A stretch of 64,000 nt of DNA. Source: Candidatus Nitrosocosmicus oleophilus (GTDB lineage Archaea > Thermoproteota > Nitrososphaeria > Nitrososphaerales > Nitrososphaeraceae). This document shows positions 9,637-18,401 of the stretch, piece after piece. The notes under the pieces were generated by a model. It searched no databases. It saw only the letters and a list, made by a program, of their open reading frames with translations, and was not told the origin of the DNA. The stretch lies in the NCBI RefSeq assembly GCF_000802205.1, contig NZ_CP012850.1, positions 1,364,001 to 1,428,000 on the forward strand. The letters are read 5' to 3'. Each line of letters begins with the position of its first letter. Position 1 is the stretch's first letter. The translations under genes and the position numbers were made by a program.

Positions 9637-9890
9637 TTAAGACAAAAATAGTGATTGCAAAGCCTTTATCATTTCGGGATTCCTGTTGGTCAGAATATAT
9701 TTAATACCTGCAGGCTTATTGTTGTCACTAATATCAATAAATACTGAATCTCCAAGAGAAATAGTACTTACTATTTTCTGATCAGTCAGTTTAACATATA
9801 ATGTATTATTCTCAATATCATATTCAACTACTGAATCTATAATTCTAAAACCCCCTTCCTATCTGTTCTTAATATTGTTATTATTTCCAT
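9637..9890 (-). pseudogene. DUF2283-like small protein with a one-base shift in a G run
   Basis: From ATG at 9890 the frame gives MEIITILRTDRKG and then runs into a stop after a run of five G residues. Adding one G restores FRIIDSVVEYDIENNTLYVK, then SLGDSVFIDISDNNKPAG, ending at TAA 9637 (about 84 residues). The pattern YDIENNTLYVKL ... VFIDISD...PAGIKYI is the DUF2283/YuzE layout (YD..adaLYi.l...dvD..g...GIEIl). Function of the family is unknown; some members lie in toxin-antitoxin loci. The homopolymer location makes either recent mutation or sequencing error possible. Confidence 0.45.
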
Positions 9891-10459
9891 CGTACTGCTG
9901 TAATTATTAAATAGTAGAATCAAGTATTTAGGTTCTTATTAACACGGGATAATAAACTGTAGAATGAATTTATATCAGTTACAGAAATGAGCTATAAAAT
10001 TAAACAAAAATTAAATTATATTTTACTGTTTATACAAAATTAAGTATCGTGGTTCCAAAGCCTCCAAGGGTCCGGCACTTAATTGCAAAATTAGTTCATT
10101 CTTAACTTATCGATAATAGTCAGTTTACTTGCAGTTTATATTATACGCAAATAGCAAAACCGGAGGCTCGGAGCCACTAGAACGTGTTTTACCTGTTTTA
10201 CGTAAACCAAGAGTAACATTTTTGAATCTATTTTTTTTTTGGATCGACTACAATTTCTCTGTGAACCTTGGATTCCTATAGATGCTTACTACCATTAAAA
10301 TCACCGATTATAATTTTATTCATAATTTGATCCATTTGAAAATCGAAGGTCATCCTTTCTATATCTGGAATTATTTAATCAATTTAACTTTACCATTTAC
10401 GCTGGAATATCTTATATAGAACCAATATCTGTATTTTGAAATTTGAATTATAATGATTT
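9891..10459. other. intergenic region with an imperfect inverted repeat
   Basis: GTGGTTCCAAAGCCTCC at 10049-10065 pairs imperfectly with GGAGGCTCGGAGCCAC at 10162-10177, enclosing about 96 bp. No open frame. It could be a structured RNA or the ends of a tiny mobile element; no direct repeats were recognised outside it. Confidence 0.35.
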
Positions 10460-10468
10460 TATTATATG

Positions 10469-11465
10469 TGCTTTGTCGCCTAACTCAACATATTTAGCTG
10501 GAATGAACAGATTGATTATTTGTGATAGACTGGCCCTCTTACAATCGCTCATTAGTTCAACGCGGTGAGATCCTCTTCTCGTATGATTTCCTTGATGGTT
10601 GGGGTTCAGAGATAGAGAATATGAATATAAACAAAAAGGGTAAACCATTTGTATTTCCAGATTCTTTCATCTTGGCCATTGGTTACATTCGCTATTTATT
10701 TCACCTACCATACAGACAAACCCAAGGTATAATTAAGGCCACAGGAAAAAGGTTACCTGCTAATCCACCAAGTTATGGTCACATCTGTAAACGAATCAAC
10801 AAGCTAAACATCGATATTAAAAGAGACAAGATGGATGACGATGATGACCTAATAATATCAATAGACAGTACAGGTATCAAGATTACTAACAGAGGTCAGT
10901 GGATGGATGAGAAATGGAATACACAAAATAGAAAAGGATATCTCAAGATCCACGTTGCTGTAGACATAAAGACCAGGAAAATCATTGCTTTGGAAGTGAC
11001 AGATGAGAAGGTACATGATGGGAAAATGCTAAAGAAACTAGTCAATCATGTTTTGGATTCGAGAGAACCAAACACTGTAAAGATAAAATCGGTACTAGCT
11101 GATGGAGCCTATGATTCAAATCCAAACTTTGTGTATCTTGAGGACAAAAAGATCAATCCAGGTATAAAGGTAAGAAGGAACTCTATTGTTTCTCCTAAAA
11201 ACAATAGGTTAAGGAACAACGAAGTAAAGTTACAAGCAAAGGATCTGTTGAAATGGAAGACAAAAAGAAAATACGGACAGAGATGGATATCTGAAACTGT
11301 GTTCTCAGCTATAAAGAGAATGTTTGGTGAATACACATCAGCAAACAGGTTTCAAAACATGGTAAAGGAGATCATGATAAAAGTATCATTGTATAACATT
11401 TTTAGAAGAATATAACATGATGATCATGATGATAACCGGAGAATAAGGAATTATGCAACAAAGCA
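10469..11465 (+). mobile_element. IS5-like insertion sequence, copy 1
   Basis: 997 bp. Imperfect terminal inverted repeats of about 18 bp start TGCTTTGT on the left and end ACAAAGCA on the right. A 9-bp target duplication TATTATATG flanks it at 10460-10468 and 11466-11474. One transposase gene fills the element. Copies 2 and 3 at 44158 and 60915 are nearly identical. TIR length, size and 8-9 bp duplications fit the ISH1-like branch of IS5. Confidence 0.92.
10522..11415 (+). CDS. IS5-like DDE transposase, copy 1
   Basis: 297 residues from a GTG start. An N-terminal helical, IS5-type DUF4096-like segment (YIRYLFHLPYRQTQG, residues 51-65) precedes a DDE catalytic core: first Asp in IISIDSTGI (about 112), second Asp in LADGAYDSN (about 194) and Glu in SETVFSAIKRMFGEY (about 265). 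The frame is full length and intact, so the element may be active. It is identical in protein sequence to copy 3 and differs from copy 2 by one residue (VKEIM versus VKGIM near residue 280). Confidence 0.92.
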   Translation: MIDWPSYNRSLVQRGEILFSYDFLDGWGSEIENMNINKKGKPFVFPDSFILAIGYIRYLFHLPYRQTQGIIKATGKRLPANPPSYGHICKRINKLNIDIKRDKMDDDDDLIISIDSTGIKITNRGQWMDEKWNTQNRKGYLKIHVAVDIKTRKIIALEVTDEKVHDGKMLKKLVNHVLDSREPNTVKIKSVLADGAYDSNPNFVYLEDKKINPGIKVRRNSIVSPKNNRLRNNEVKLQAKDLLKWKTKRKYGQRWISETVFSAIKRMFGEYTSANRFQNMVKEIMIKVSLYNIFRRI

Positions 11466-11495
11466 TATTATATGCATTAAATATTTAAAGAAACT

Positions 11496-11957
11496 GTGAG
11501 ATATTATGCATTAGTGTCAAAATTATTAAAACACGATACATTTATCTTATTTGTCATTTGCCTTTTGATGGTTACATTGAATTTTCAGTTTAATCAAGTT
11601 AGTTTTGGACAGACTCAAGATGCACTGAATCAAAATAGCATAGTAGAATTAACAGCTGAAAGAGTAGGGAAATATGTATGGAAAAGTAATGAACTTGGAT
11701 TTAATCCATTATTGAATCTCAAATCAAATGAAAATTATACATTTTTAATTACCAGTATTCAAAATGACACTGCAGAACATCAATTAAAGATAGAGCCAAG
11801 AGAGGGGGGAGAGCATTTGGCAGAAAGTGAAGTAATAGAACATGGTTCATCCTCACAATTTGCATTTAATACCGGAATTCCACAAGTACTAAAATATTAT
11901 TGCGAATATCATCCTCGGAGCATGACTGGAATGATTAATGTTACTTCTGTAATATGA
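11496..11957 (+). CDS. secreted blue-copper (plastocyanin-like) protein
   Basis: 153 residues with a GTG start and a signal anchor at about residues 14-38. The mature domain has the type-1 copper ligands: H95 in AEHQLKI and the C-terminal loop YCEYHPRSMTGM, giving C136, H139 and a Met (M143 or M146). Small cupredoxins of this form are abundant in ammonia-oxidising archaea and are thought to carry electrons outside the membrane in place of cytochrome c. The redox partner is unknown. It begins 30 bp downstream of the right end of IS copy 1, so the insertion may have displaced its original promoter. Confidence 0.85.
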   Translation: MRYYALVSKLLKHDTFILFVICLLMVTLNFQFNQVSFGQTQDALNQNSIVELTAERVGKYVWKSNELGFNPLLNLKSNENYTFLITSIQNDTAEHQLKIEPREGGEHLAESEVIEHGSSSQFAFNTGIPQVLKYYCEYHPRSMTGMINVTSVI

Positions 11958-12173
11958 GAGGGATGGAATTTAACCAATCTGTGACAAACCGAAACGACTA
12001 TTCTGGGTTCATGGACATTTATCCATCTAATAAATCGAAATCCCACGTCTTTCATTATCGACTCTTATCCTAACCTTGTAATATGGAATCGAACGGTTTT
12101 GGATTATGTGATAATTTTGATTAATTGGGTAATGATATTATTTCCTGCACCAGGAAACCTCTTTTTCTACACA

Positions 12174-12260
12174 GGTGGATGTCCTCATGATTTCCGCCGA
12201 ACCCTTATACCATAGGGGACTTAATCCCACCGAACCAGCTACCAATTATAGTAACGGTAT
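12174..12260 (+). repeat. modular dispersed repeat R4 (A-B-C), most complete copy
   Basis: GTGGATGTCCTCATGATTTC, junction, CCTTATACCATAGGGGACTT, AATCCCACCGAACCAG, and ACCAATTATAGTAACGGTAT. All three modules are joined by ACCGAAC/GCCGAAC. It lies between two + strand genes. Confidence 0.92.
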
Positions 12261-12377
12261 AATATATTATTGAGATAAAAAAATGATAAAAAAACTCAAT
12301 TTTTGATACATTCAGAATTTTTTTACTTCGAACTATCCTTTAAAAAATGACTTTCTATGTAATGTCCGGACAACGGC

Positions 12378-12388
12378 TTTATATATAA
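12378..12388 (+). promoter_or_regulatory. TATA box setting the CAP-protein start
   Basis: TTTATATATAA is centred about 25 bp before the ATG at 12408. Archaeal TATA boxes lie about 25 bp before the transcription start, which suggests a leaderless mRNA beginning at 12408 rather than at the first ATG (12393). Confidence 0.5.
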
Positions 12389-12392
12389 TGTC

Positions 12393-13223
12393 ATGGCAAT
12401 GGCAACTATGAATCGAATTAATATTTCATTAATATTTTTAATAATGATTTCTATGGTTTCGCCGACTTCAGCAATCATATATGCTAGTGGGTCTACTGAT
12501 AATAGCGAGGGGACATCAGATACTGGGTCTACTGATGATAACAGCGACTCATCATCAGATACTGGATCTAGCGAGGATAATAGTAACTCACCACCGACTG
12601 ACTTACTTCCCCCTAACGTCGACTCAACATCATCAGCAACGTCTACAGATGATAATGGTGATTCATCAGCAACGTCTACAGATGATAATGGTGATTCATC
12701 AGCAACGTCTACAGAGAATAATACCACTTTACCGAGTGAATCTCCTTTGGGTAACAATACTGCTAATGTGCAAGGGGAGGATTTGGTCAACATCATCCTG
12801 ACCTTGCACAACCAAGAGCGTGCTGCCGTTGGGGTTCCACCGCTTACATGGAGTGACTCACTAGCCGCCCATGCACAGCCTTGGGCCGATAAAGTATATG
12901 AGACAAGTGATTCGTCCCATTCGAGTGGGGTTGCTGACTTTGGTAATTATGGTGAGAACATGGCATGGGGAGGAGGTCCGTCATTTGCAACTCCAACCTG
13001 GTTAGCTCAGACGTGGGCTAACGAAAAGAGTAATTATGTACCGGGTACTCCCGCGTCCGATAGCACTGGTCATTACACCCAGATGGTTGACAAGCAATCA
13101 ACCGAGGTTGGTTGCGGGTTTACCAGTGGACCCGCTGGTCAATATGCTGAATATGGTGGAACGAATGTATTGGTTTGTCAATACACTCCTCCTGGTAACT
13201 GGAATAACCAACCACCATATTAG
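12393..13223 (+). CDS. secreted CAP-domain (SCP/PR-1) protein with Asp/Ser/Thr repeat linker
   Basis: 276 residues. The likely true start is the third Met (12408, MNRINISLIFL), which sits 25 bp after a TATA box and opens the signal peptide. Residues 35-125 are a low-complexity Asp/Ser/Thr linker including 33-bp DNA repeats. Residues 130-270 are a CAP domain: LHNQERAAVGVPPLTWSD, HSSG, GENMAWG, GHYTQMV and VCQYTPPGNW, with the His/Glu/His/Glu cavity residues present. CAP proteins are secreted and act in adhesion, lipid binding or proteolysis; the role here is unknown. The linker suggests a surface-exposed, possibly glycosylated stalk. It is the only gene between repeats R4 and R5. Confidence 0.88.
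   Translation: MAMATMNRINISLIFLIMISMVSPTSAIIYASGSTDNSEGTSDTGSTDDNSDSSSDTGSSEDNSNSPPTDLLPPNVDSTSSATSTDDNGDSSATSTDDNGDSSATSTENNTTLPSESPLGNNTANVQGEDLVNIILTLHNQERAAVGVPPLTWSDSLAAHAQPWADKVYETSDSSHSSGVADFGNYGENMAWGGGPSFATPTWLAQTWANEKSNYVPGTPASDSTGHYTQMVDKQSTEVGCGFTSGPAGQYAEYGGTNVLVCQYTPPGNWNNQPPY
12630..12719 (+). repeat. 33-bp tandem repeats inside the CAP gene
   Basis: Two perfect 33-bp units (12630-12662, 12663-12695) and a partial third encode SSATSTDDNGD repeats in the linker. Copy number may vary between strains. Confidence 0.85.
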
Positions 13224-13384
13224 AATGGTCTCTCCTGTAACGGTAAATATCTATCCTTCACCCTGAACCAAGGTCCCATACAGAGTTACTCTAAGCAATA
13301 TCATCAATGGTATAGAGGAAAACCCCCTACTTATTTTAGTGCCTAAATTAGTAAAGTTTGAGAATATTTAATACTACATAAGCT

Positions 13385-13470
13385 ACGTATTCGAATCATT
13401 GAACTTTTGAACCCATGTGGAATTTCAGACGATTTCCACCGAACTAGATACCAATTATAGTGATAATCTA
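13385..13470 (+). repeat. modular dispersed repeat R5 with long 5-prime extension
   Basis: An extended 5-prime part (TACGTATTCGAATCATTGAA, then CTTTTGAACCCATGTGG) is shared with R10. The core GATTTCCACCGAAC and module C (ACCAATTATAGTGATAATCT) follow. It ends on the stop codon of the minus-strand gene at 13468, between convergent genes. Confidence 0.85.
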
Positions 13471-13797
13471 TCTAATGATTATTAATGTTCCGCAGTTATT
13501 ATTTGAATCTACCGAGATACCGTCTCCACCTCCACCTCCGCCAGGCCCAAATGTATTAGGTTGATTGGGTGTTTGACTTGAGGAATTCTTTGTAATTATA
13601 CAACTACCGTCTCCACCTCCACCTCCACCTCCGCCAGCCCCAAATGTATTAGGTTGATTGGGTGTTTGACTTGAGGAAATGTTAGGTTGTCCCACAACAA
13701 AAGAATCAAACCCTATTGCTCCCAAACCTAATACTGAAGTAACAAATATCATCGTGATTGATAGTTGTTTAACCATTGAAAACGATTTAACATTCAA
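13468..13797 (-). CDS. small secreted Gly-rich repeat protein
   Basis: 109 residues with a signal peptide (about 1-36, ending VVGQ). The mature part holds two copies of SSSQTPNQPNTFG followed by runs of six to eight glycines, then a short tail with two cysteines. The DNA repeats are about 75 bp apart and could change copy number by slippage. No enzyme motif is present; it is probably a surface or matrix protein. It is the only gene between R5 and R6, and its stop codon lies inside R5. Confidence 0.6.
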   Translation of the reverse strand: MNVKSFSMVKQLSITMIFVTSVLGLGAIGFDSFVVGQPNISSSQTPNQPNTFGAGGGGGGGGDGSCIITKNSSSQTPNQPNTFGPGGGGGGDGISVDSNNNCGTLIIIR

Positions 13798-13959
13798 AGA
13801 TATAACTATTCGACGTTTAATTAAAGGAATCTTAAAATTGAAATTTCGGAATAATGGATACTCTACGGACCTTACACGTCGCCCTCCGTCTCTGTTTAGT
13901 GCAGAAACCCCCTGTTTAGATACATATTAAAATAATATTGATTATTTCTATCTCTTTTG

Positions 13960-14042
13960 ATATTCTCATGACTATCAACCGAACCATTATACCATAGGGG
14001 ACTTAATCCCACCGAACAAGATACCAATTATAGTAACGAAAT
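13960..14042 (+). repeat. modular dispersed repeat R6 (A-B-C)
   Basis: GATATTCTCATGACTATCAA, CCGAAC, ATTATACCATAGGGGACTTA, ATCCCACCGAAC and ACCAATTATAGTAACGAAAT. Its last 13 bp are also the first bases of the 775-bp duplication. It lies between divergent genes. Confidence 0.9.
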
Positions 14043-14804
14043 AAGTTATAATCAAGTAAATTTGTGTACTAAATTCATGTTTTTGAAAAGGAAACAAGCG
14101 GGTTTGTGTCCAGTTGCTATGGATATTTGTCATCATTTCTTTGACTGCAATAAATAATAGTCATGGCAGGACATAATGGAGATAAAGACCATTTCCAAGG
14201 AGATTAACAAATTATGATTTCTTTTATTAATGATTATTCTCATTTCAAACGCCAAAAAGATACCCAATACTAAGAAAAACAATCCTTTTGAGCTCACTTT
14301 GAGCTCATTATGAGAGTATAAGATAATAACATACTTTTACTCTCTTTATCTAGTAATGAAAATACTTCCGCATGTTATGAGAAATATTAATGAATTTAAC
14401 ATACCCGCTGGAAATTCCCATGGCTATGAAATATTGTATTTTGGTGTAAATCTCATACTTATGTTTAAGTATAGGCTTTCTTTTGACATAAAAGTACAGA
14501 ATTCAGCTAAGGAAATAGAAATTCTAATCCTTGGCAGAAATGATATTCCAGCATGGAAAGAAAATAAGGATAATTCTGAAATTAAACCATATTATAACAA
14601 GAATGGTCTGAAAATTAATGATGTATTTAAACCTACTATAAGCGATGCATATGCATTTGTAATAAATAATCGAAAGTCTTCCATTAGTCATGAAGTAAAA
14701 ACTGTTGAGGTTATTTTGACTCATAATTGGAAGCAGGAGGTCAAGGAGTCTCAATTGAAAGAACATATCAAAACACAAGGCTAGGATTTTTTGGATAAAC
14801 AATT
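14030..14804 (+). repeat. 775-bp duplicated unit, copy 1
   Basis: Matches 36679-37453 with no difference seen by eye. The left edge lies inside module C of R6 (ATAGTAACGAAATAAG); the right edge is just after the ORF (GGATAAACAATT). No inverted repeats at the ends and no transposase. It carries one 142-codon gene and its upstream region. A diverged relic of its left 80 bp lies at 60410-60490. Confidence 0.92.
14356..14784 (+). CDS. hypothetical protein, duplicated (copy 1)
   Basis: 142 residues, family not recognised. It is rich in Ile, Lys and Asn and appears soluble with mixed alpha/beta character: NSHGYEILYFGVNLILM could be a hydrophobic strand or short helix, and SDAYAFVINNRKS and VEVILTHNWKQE look like strands of a compact domain. 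No catalytic motif. An identical copy sits at 37005-37433 inside an identical 775-bp block, so duplication was recent or the copies are homogenised. A preceding direct repeat (GAGCTCACTTTGAGCTCATT, about 14290) may be an operator. It is the only gene between R6 and R7. Confidence 0.6.
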   Translation: MKILPHVMRNINEFNIPAGNSHGYEILYFGVNLILMFKYRLSFDIKVQNSAKEIEILILGRNDIPAWKENKDNSEIKPYYNKNGLKINDVFKPTISDAYAFVINNRKSSISHEVKTVEVILTHNWKQEVKESQLKEHIKTQG

Positions 14805-14835
14805 ACTAGGATTTATGAAATCCATAATCCTACTG

Positions 14836-14925
14836 GTATGGAAATTTCATACTTGTCCCACCGAACCCCTATACCATATGGGGCTTAATCCCACGGAATC
14901 AAATACATATGTTTAGTAACGAAGT
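14836..14925 (+). repeat. modular dispersed repeat R7 (A''-B-C)
   Basis: GTATGGAAATTTCATACTTG, then TCCCACCGAACCCCTATACC, ATATGGGGCTTAATCCCACG and a diverged C (GTTTAGTAACGAAG). The 5-prime module here is the GAAATTTC type. Confidence 0.88.
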
Positions 14926-15015
14926 TTAATACGGTTAGAGATAAAGTAATTCTAAACTGTCGATATAATTAGAATGGTATAAAAAAATTTTGACCAAAAA
15001 AAAGACTAATTATTA

Positions 15016-15279
15016 TTACTTACAGCTGCCCTTGGCCCACCCGACTTTATATCCACTGGCATATTCTCCACTTCCTGGACTGTATTTCTTGCAATGGTCG
15101 TGGTCATACCAGCCATCCTTGCACCCCTGGTTCCATGACCCCGAATCGGTGCGGTCTTCACACCAATGTGAAGCTGCGTTAACAGATTGAGTTGTTAAAA
15201 GAGATGGTAACAATGCCATTGAGACGAATGCCAGTACAACAGTCAATAATCCTATTTTATTGTTCAATTCAAATTTCAT
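15016..15279 (-). CDS. small secreted Cys-containing protein
   Basis: 87 residues. A signal peptide spans about residues 8-36 (ending SVNAAS). The mature peptide has four cysteines and aromatic/Gly repeats: WCEDRTDSGSWNQGCKDGWYD, then YASGYKVGWAKGSCK. The W..G..DG..D...Y..GY..GW pattern recurs in short exported proteins of ammonia-oxidising archaea with no known role. Disulfide-stabilised extracellular location is inferred. It lies alone between R7 and R8. Confidence 0.65.
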   Translation of the reverse strand: MKFELNNKIGLLTVVLAFVSMALLPSLLTTQSVNAASHWCEDRTDSGSWNQGCKDGWYDHDHCKKYSPGSGEYASGYKVGWAKGSCK

Positions 15280-15727
15280 TAAATAAAGTAATATAAAAGT
15301 ATTTTAATGAAAATAAATGCTTAGAAATCCAATCGAGAACATGATTATTAGTATTCTCTATTTGATAAAGACTTTTAACTAATCCTTCCAAGCTATTGTC
15401 AATTGATGTATGTAAAATTATGAAAACTCTAGCAAAAATTGAAGGATTTCATTCATTATTGAATTATATTCCTCCGGTACTAAACCATTGAAGATCTCAT
15501 TTTAACATTATGAGGTATCAAAATACAAATGATGTCTCTAAAGCAAGTAATTATTAAATTCTGATAGGTTTGCAGATTCATGTGGATATCCTCATGATAT
15601 TAACCAACCAAAAAGACATAATTTTATTGTTGTTTAGATTCTAATCTTAAAAATCAACGTCCACTAGTTCATTGTGAATATTTCATCTTTACTGAATAGA
15701 CCAATAGTAGTATTTTACTGCGTTACC
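15280..15727. other. intergenic region with partial repeat R8
   Basis: 448 bp holding only the fragment R8. No coding signal. Confidence 0.4.
15577..15610 (+). repeat. modular dispersed repeat R8 (A fragment)
   Basis: TCATGTGGATATCCTCATGA then TATTAACCAACC. Only the 5-prime module is present. Confidence 0.7.
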
Positions 15728-17437
15728 CTACTCTACTTTTACTTCACCAACCATTGAAGGGTGATAAATGCAATAGTACTGGTATTCACCGGAATCATCA
15801 AATTTAAAGCTGAAATATTGGTTGGGTATTATTGCACCTGAATCAAAGACTTCTCCTGCATCCTTGTCATTATCTTGTCCTGAGGTTACTGTATGGGATA
15901 TAGTATCGCCGTTATACCATGTAATTGTTTGACCTTTTTCTATTGAAATAGGATTAGGAGAGTAGGAACTATCACCATTTATTCCTACTATGACTGCCGG
16001 AACAGAATTGTCATTCTGAGGATTGATTTGATCATTATTATACAACAGTTCCTGTTGATTTTGATCATTAGTTGTGGTATTTACATTAGGGGTGTTGCCA
16101 CTGGTTGTTATATTACCAGAAGAAGGCAAGATTCTAAATAGAGAACCAGTATAACTTAAAACATACAGGTATCCATCTGGACCTGTTTGTAGGTCTGTTA
16201 TACCGCCAAAACCTTGACCAAATACTATGGGTTGATTTTCTTTGGGGTCGTTAACTTCTCTATCTGCAAGTGGTCCTGTATTTTCTGCATATCCATTATC
16301 AAAGGATAGGTCATTTCGTGCTTCATTAAGAACAAATCGATACAAAAGACCATTATTTATGTCGCCTACAAACATGTTATTCTGATATCCTGTTCCTAAC
16401 TTACTGGAATTCAAGAATTCCAATGCTGTAACGCCTATTGGTGTAACCCAAGAGAATTTTGGCTCAGAATATGATCCTTTCCCAAAATATACCAAGTCAT
16501 CAGGTGTTGCTCCAGTAACCATAAAATCATTCTTTGAAAATCCTTGAATCAATGACCAACCGCTATTAAAGCCGGGATAGACTAAATTGATTTCATCGCC
16601 CGCCGTCGGACCATTCTCAGTATCCCATAGATTACTGGTCACGGGATCAAAGTCCATACCAAAACTGTTGCGAATACCCATTGCATAGTACAAATTAAGA
16701 GGGGATTCATCGCCAAATATGACATCGCCCTTTACGATATCGCCATCCTGAGTAACTCTGAGTACACCGCCAAGTCCATTTGGCTCTGGACCATCTTCAA
16801 TATTCTGTGCTTGGGTCCTATGTCCTCCCACTTCTCCTACTATGTAGTAGACGTTATTATCCGGACCAATTCGGATTTTGCCTCCATTGTGCTCTCCTCT
16901 ACCATTATCTGGAATTGCAGTAAGATCTAGTAGCAGAGTAGGATTTTCCAGTTGCCCGTCAACGTATTCATAACGATATAATCTATTACCTGATGGGTCA
17001 ACATTGTCTTCAAAATCGCTACCATCTGCATCGTTGCCTGATTCAGTATAAGATAGGAAAACATAGATTTTTCCATCTGGTTGTTTTGCTAAAGCAATAC
17101 CTAGTAAACCTCTTTCTATGTCAGTAGCCACAGATACATCAATTGCTGGAGTATCCTGTATCTGACCATCTATAACATGCATTACCTTCCCGGTTTCTTT
17201 TTCAGTGACCAGAATATCGTTAGGTCCTAAAAATGCCATACTCGTAGGCTTTTCTAATCCGTCGGTTACTTTTTCCACCTTGAGCACTTTATCTTTTACA
17301 GTGGGTCCATTGGGCGCTACAGGAGCTTTAGCATATGCTCCATAGGATAAATTAATCGTAGAATAATTTGAATAAAATAATAAAAATATGCAAAGAGCAG
17401 ATAAAATAAGGGGCAGATTAGTTGGTTTCTCCATCAA
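15728..17437 (-). CDS. PQQ-dependent sugar dehydrogenase fused to a cupredoxin domain
   Basis: 569 residues. After a signal peptide (about 1-34), residues 50-440 form a glucose/sorbosone dehydrogenase six-bladed propeller: VTDGLEKPTSMAF, ERGLLGIAL, GEHNGGKIRIGPDNNVYY and GITDLQTGPDGYLYVLSY are family blocks around the PQQ/Ca site. An Asn/Thr-rich linker (about 445-485) leads to a C-terminal type-1 copper domain with SHTVTSG (His) and YYCIYHPSMVGEV (Cys, His, Met). The fusion would let electrons from extracellular aldose oxidation pass straight to copper. PQQ synthesis genes are not in the window. A small membrane protein gene lies about 35 bp upstream on the same strand and may be cotranscribed. 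Confidence 0.88.
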   Translation of the reverse strand: MMEKPTNLPLILSALCIFLLFYSNYSTINLSYGAYAKAPVAPNGPTVKDKVLKVEKVTDGLEKPTSMAFLGPNDILVTEKETGKVMHVIDGQIQDTPAIDVSVATDIERGLLGIALAKQPDGKIYVFLSYTESGNDADGSDFEDNVDPSGNRLYRYEYVDGQLENPTLLLDLTAIPDNGRGEHNGGKIRIGPDNNVYYIVGEVGGHRTQAQNIEDGPEPNGLGGVLRVTQDGDIVKGDVIFGDESPLNLYYAMGIRNSFGMDFDPVTSNLWDTENGPTAGDEINLVYPGFNSGWSLIQGFSKNDFMVTGATPDDLVYFGKGSYSEPKFSWVTPIGVTALEFLNSSKLGTGYQNNMFVGDINNGLLYRFVLNEARNDLSFDNGYAENTGPLADREVNDPKENQPIVFGQGFGGITDLQTGPDGYLYVLSYTGSLFRILPSSGNITTSGNTPNVNTTTNDQNQQELLYNNDQINPQNDNSVPAVIVGINGDSSYSPNPISIEKGQTITWYNGDTISHTVTSGQDNDKDAGEVFDSGAIIPNQYFSFKFDDSGEYQYYCIYHPSMVGEVKVE

Positions 17438-17471
17438 TTACCGATTAACCACCCTTTTTTATTTAATCTAT

Positions 17472-17918
17472 CTATGCTCGTAGTGTGTGTATTGACTTTT
17501 GAATCTTGTACAATCCAGCAAAGGACAATGCAATAGCCACACTTTGCAGAATTTTTGAAATCACGTCTAGTTTTCCAACATAGAGTTCTACACCTACAAT
17601 TGGCACACCCACTGTTCTTGAAGCGGCATACGTTATTATCAAAGCAACTGAAACAACTATAGCTGCTATGTATGGCGATTTTTTCATAAACCTTGTTTTT
17701 ATCAACCATAAAACAAGACCCAAATAGATTAAACCTGAAGTAATGAATAGCGTAATTTCAACCTGCTTTTCAGTAGTTTCATCATGGATACCAAAGTTTA
17801 GTAATTCCACCCAATCGGTATACTCACCATATGCAACAAGAAAATAAACTATTCCTGTGGCTACAAGAATGCCACATAAAGCATAAACTATCAATAAATT
17901 TCTATTCATTTTTATCAC
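17472..17918 (-). CDS. four-helix membrane protein
   Basis: 148 residues with four transmembrane helices at about 8-28, 50-72, 80-102 and 118-138, and few charged residues between them. Family not recognised; topology resembles small DoxX-like or quinone-oxidase accessory proteins but no signature motif supports that. It sits immediately upstream of the PQQ dehydrogenase and downstream of the small exported protein on the same strand, so the three may form one unit; a role in passing electrons into the membrane is speculation. Confidence 0.65.
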   Translation of the reverse strand: MIKMNRNLLIVYALCGILVATGIVYFLVAYGEYTDWVELLNFGIHDETTEKQVEITLFITSGLIYLGLVLWLIKTRFMKKSPYIAAIVVSVALIITYAASRTVGVPIVGVELYVGKLDVISKILQSVAIALSFAGLYKIQKSIHTLRA

Positions 17919-17955
17919 AAATTATTTTTTGCTAGTACCAAACAAAAAAATAAGA

Positions 17956-18330
17956 TTAGGCTAAACCTTTCTTTGCTTCTTCAGCATGAGTTAACGCTCC
18001 GTTTGTATCATTATCTTTTAAGGCTTTTAGTGAAGCCTCGATGTGTTTTTCTGCACCGCTTACATTTGGTTTGTCCTCTAAACCTGATTCAGCTTGCAAC
18101 AATGATTTCTTTGCGCCCTCATTGTCACCACTCTTTATCATTAAGATACCAGAATCAATCAATTTTATTAGTCCGCTATTTGGACCACCAGAGGTACTTG
18201 TTTGATTTGTAGCATTTGTTGTGTTGGTTTGTCCATAAGATATAACGCTATTTGAAATTAAAAGCAGCGGTACAATGGCCAGAATTGAAAATAAGGCAAC
18301 CCTCCTATAGTTTTGTAATATGTTAGTCAT
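17956..18330 (-). CDS. small exported helical protein (SmbP-like pattern)
   Basis: 124 residues with a signal peptide (about 10-34, ending SYGQ). Residues 50-124 are two to three amphipathic helices with repeated Ala/Glu/His/Lys spacing: SGVEDK-like turns followed by AEKHIEASLKALKDND and ALTHAEEAKKGLA. This resembles the repeat helices of the small metal-binding protein SmbP of ammonia-oxidising bacteria, but with only two histidines metal binding is doubtful. First gene of a minus-strand run with the membrane protein and PQQ dehydrogenase. Confidence 0.6.
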   Translation of the reverse strand: MTNILQNYRRVALFSILAIVPLLLISNSVISYGQTNTTNATNQTSTSGGPNSGLIKLIDSGILMIKSGDNEGAKKSLLQAESGLEDKPNVSGAEKHIEASLKALKDNDTNGALTHAEEAKKGLA

Positions 18331-18401
18331 TTAGGGACATCTATTATTTTAGGAATAATAAACTACTTATCATTCCCAGTGATTGAGAATGGTCAAGAAG
18401 G

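Noticed and set aside
10448-11336. Minus frames in the IS element (also at the other two copies)
   Set aside because: Antisense of the transposase gene; conserved only because the element is.
12323-12811. 162-codon minus-strand frame with VDVADESPLSS repeats
   Set aside because: It is the antisense of the tandem-repeat linker of the CAP protein; the repeats come from the real gene.
17434-17709. Cys-rich 91-codon minus frame
   Set aside because: Out-of-frame shadow of the four-helix membrane protein at 17472-17918.
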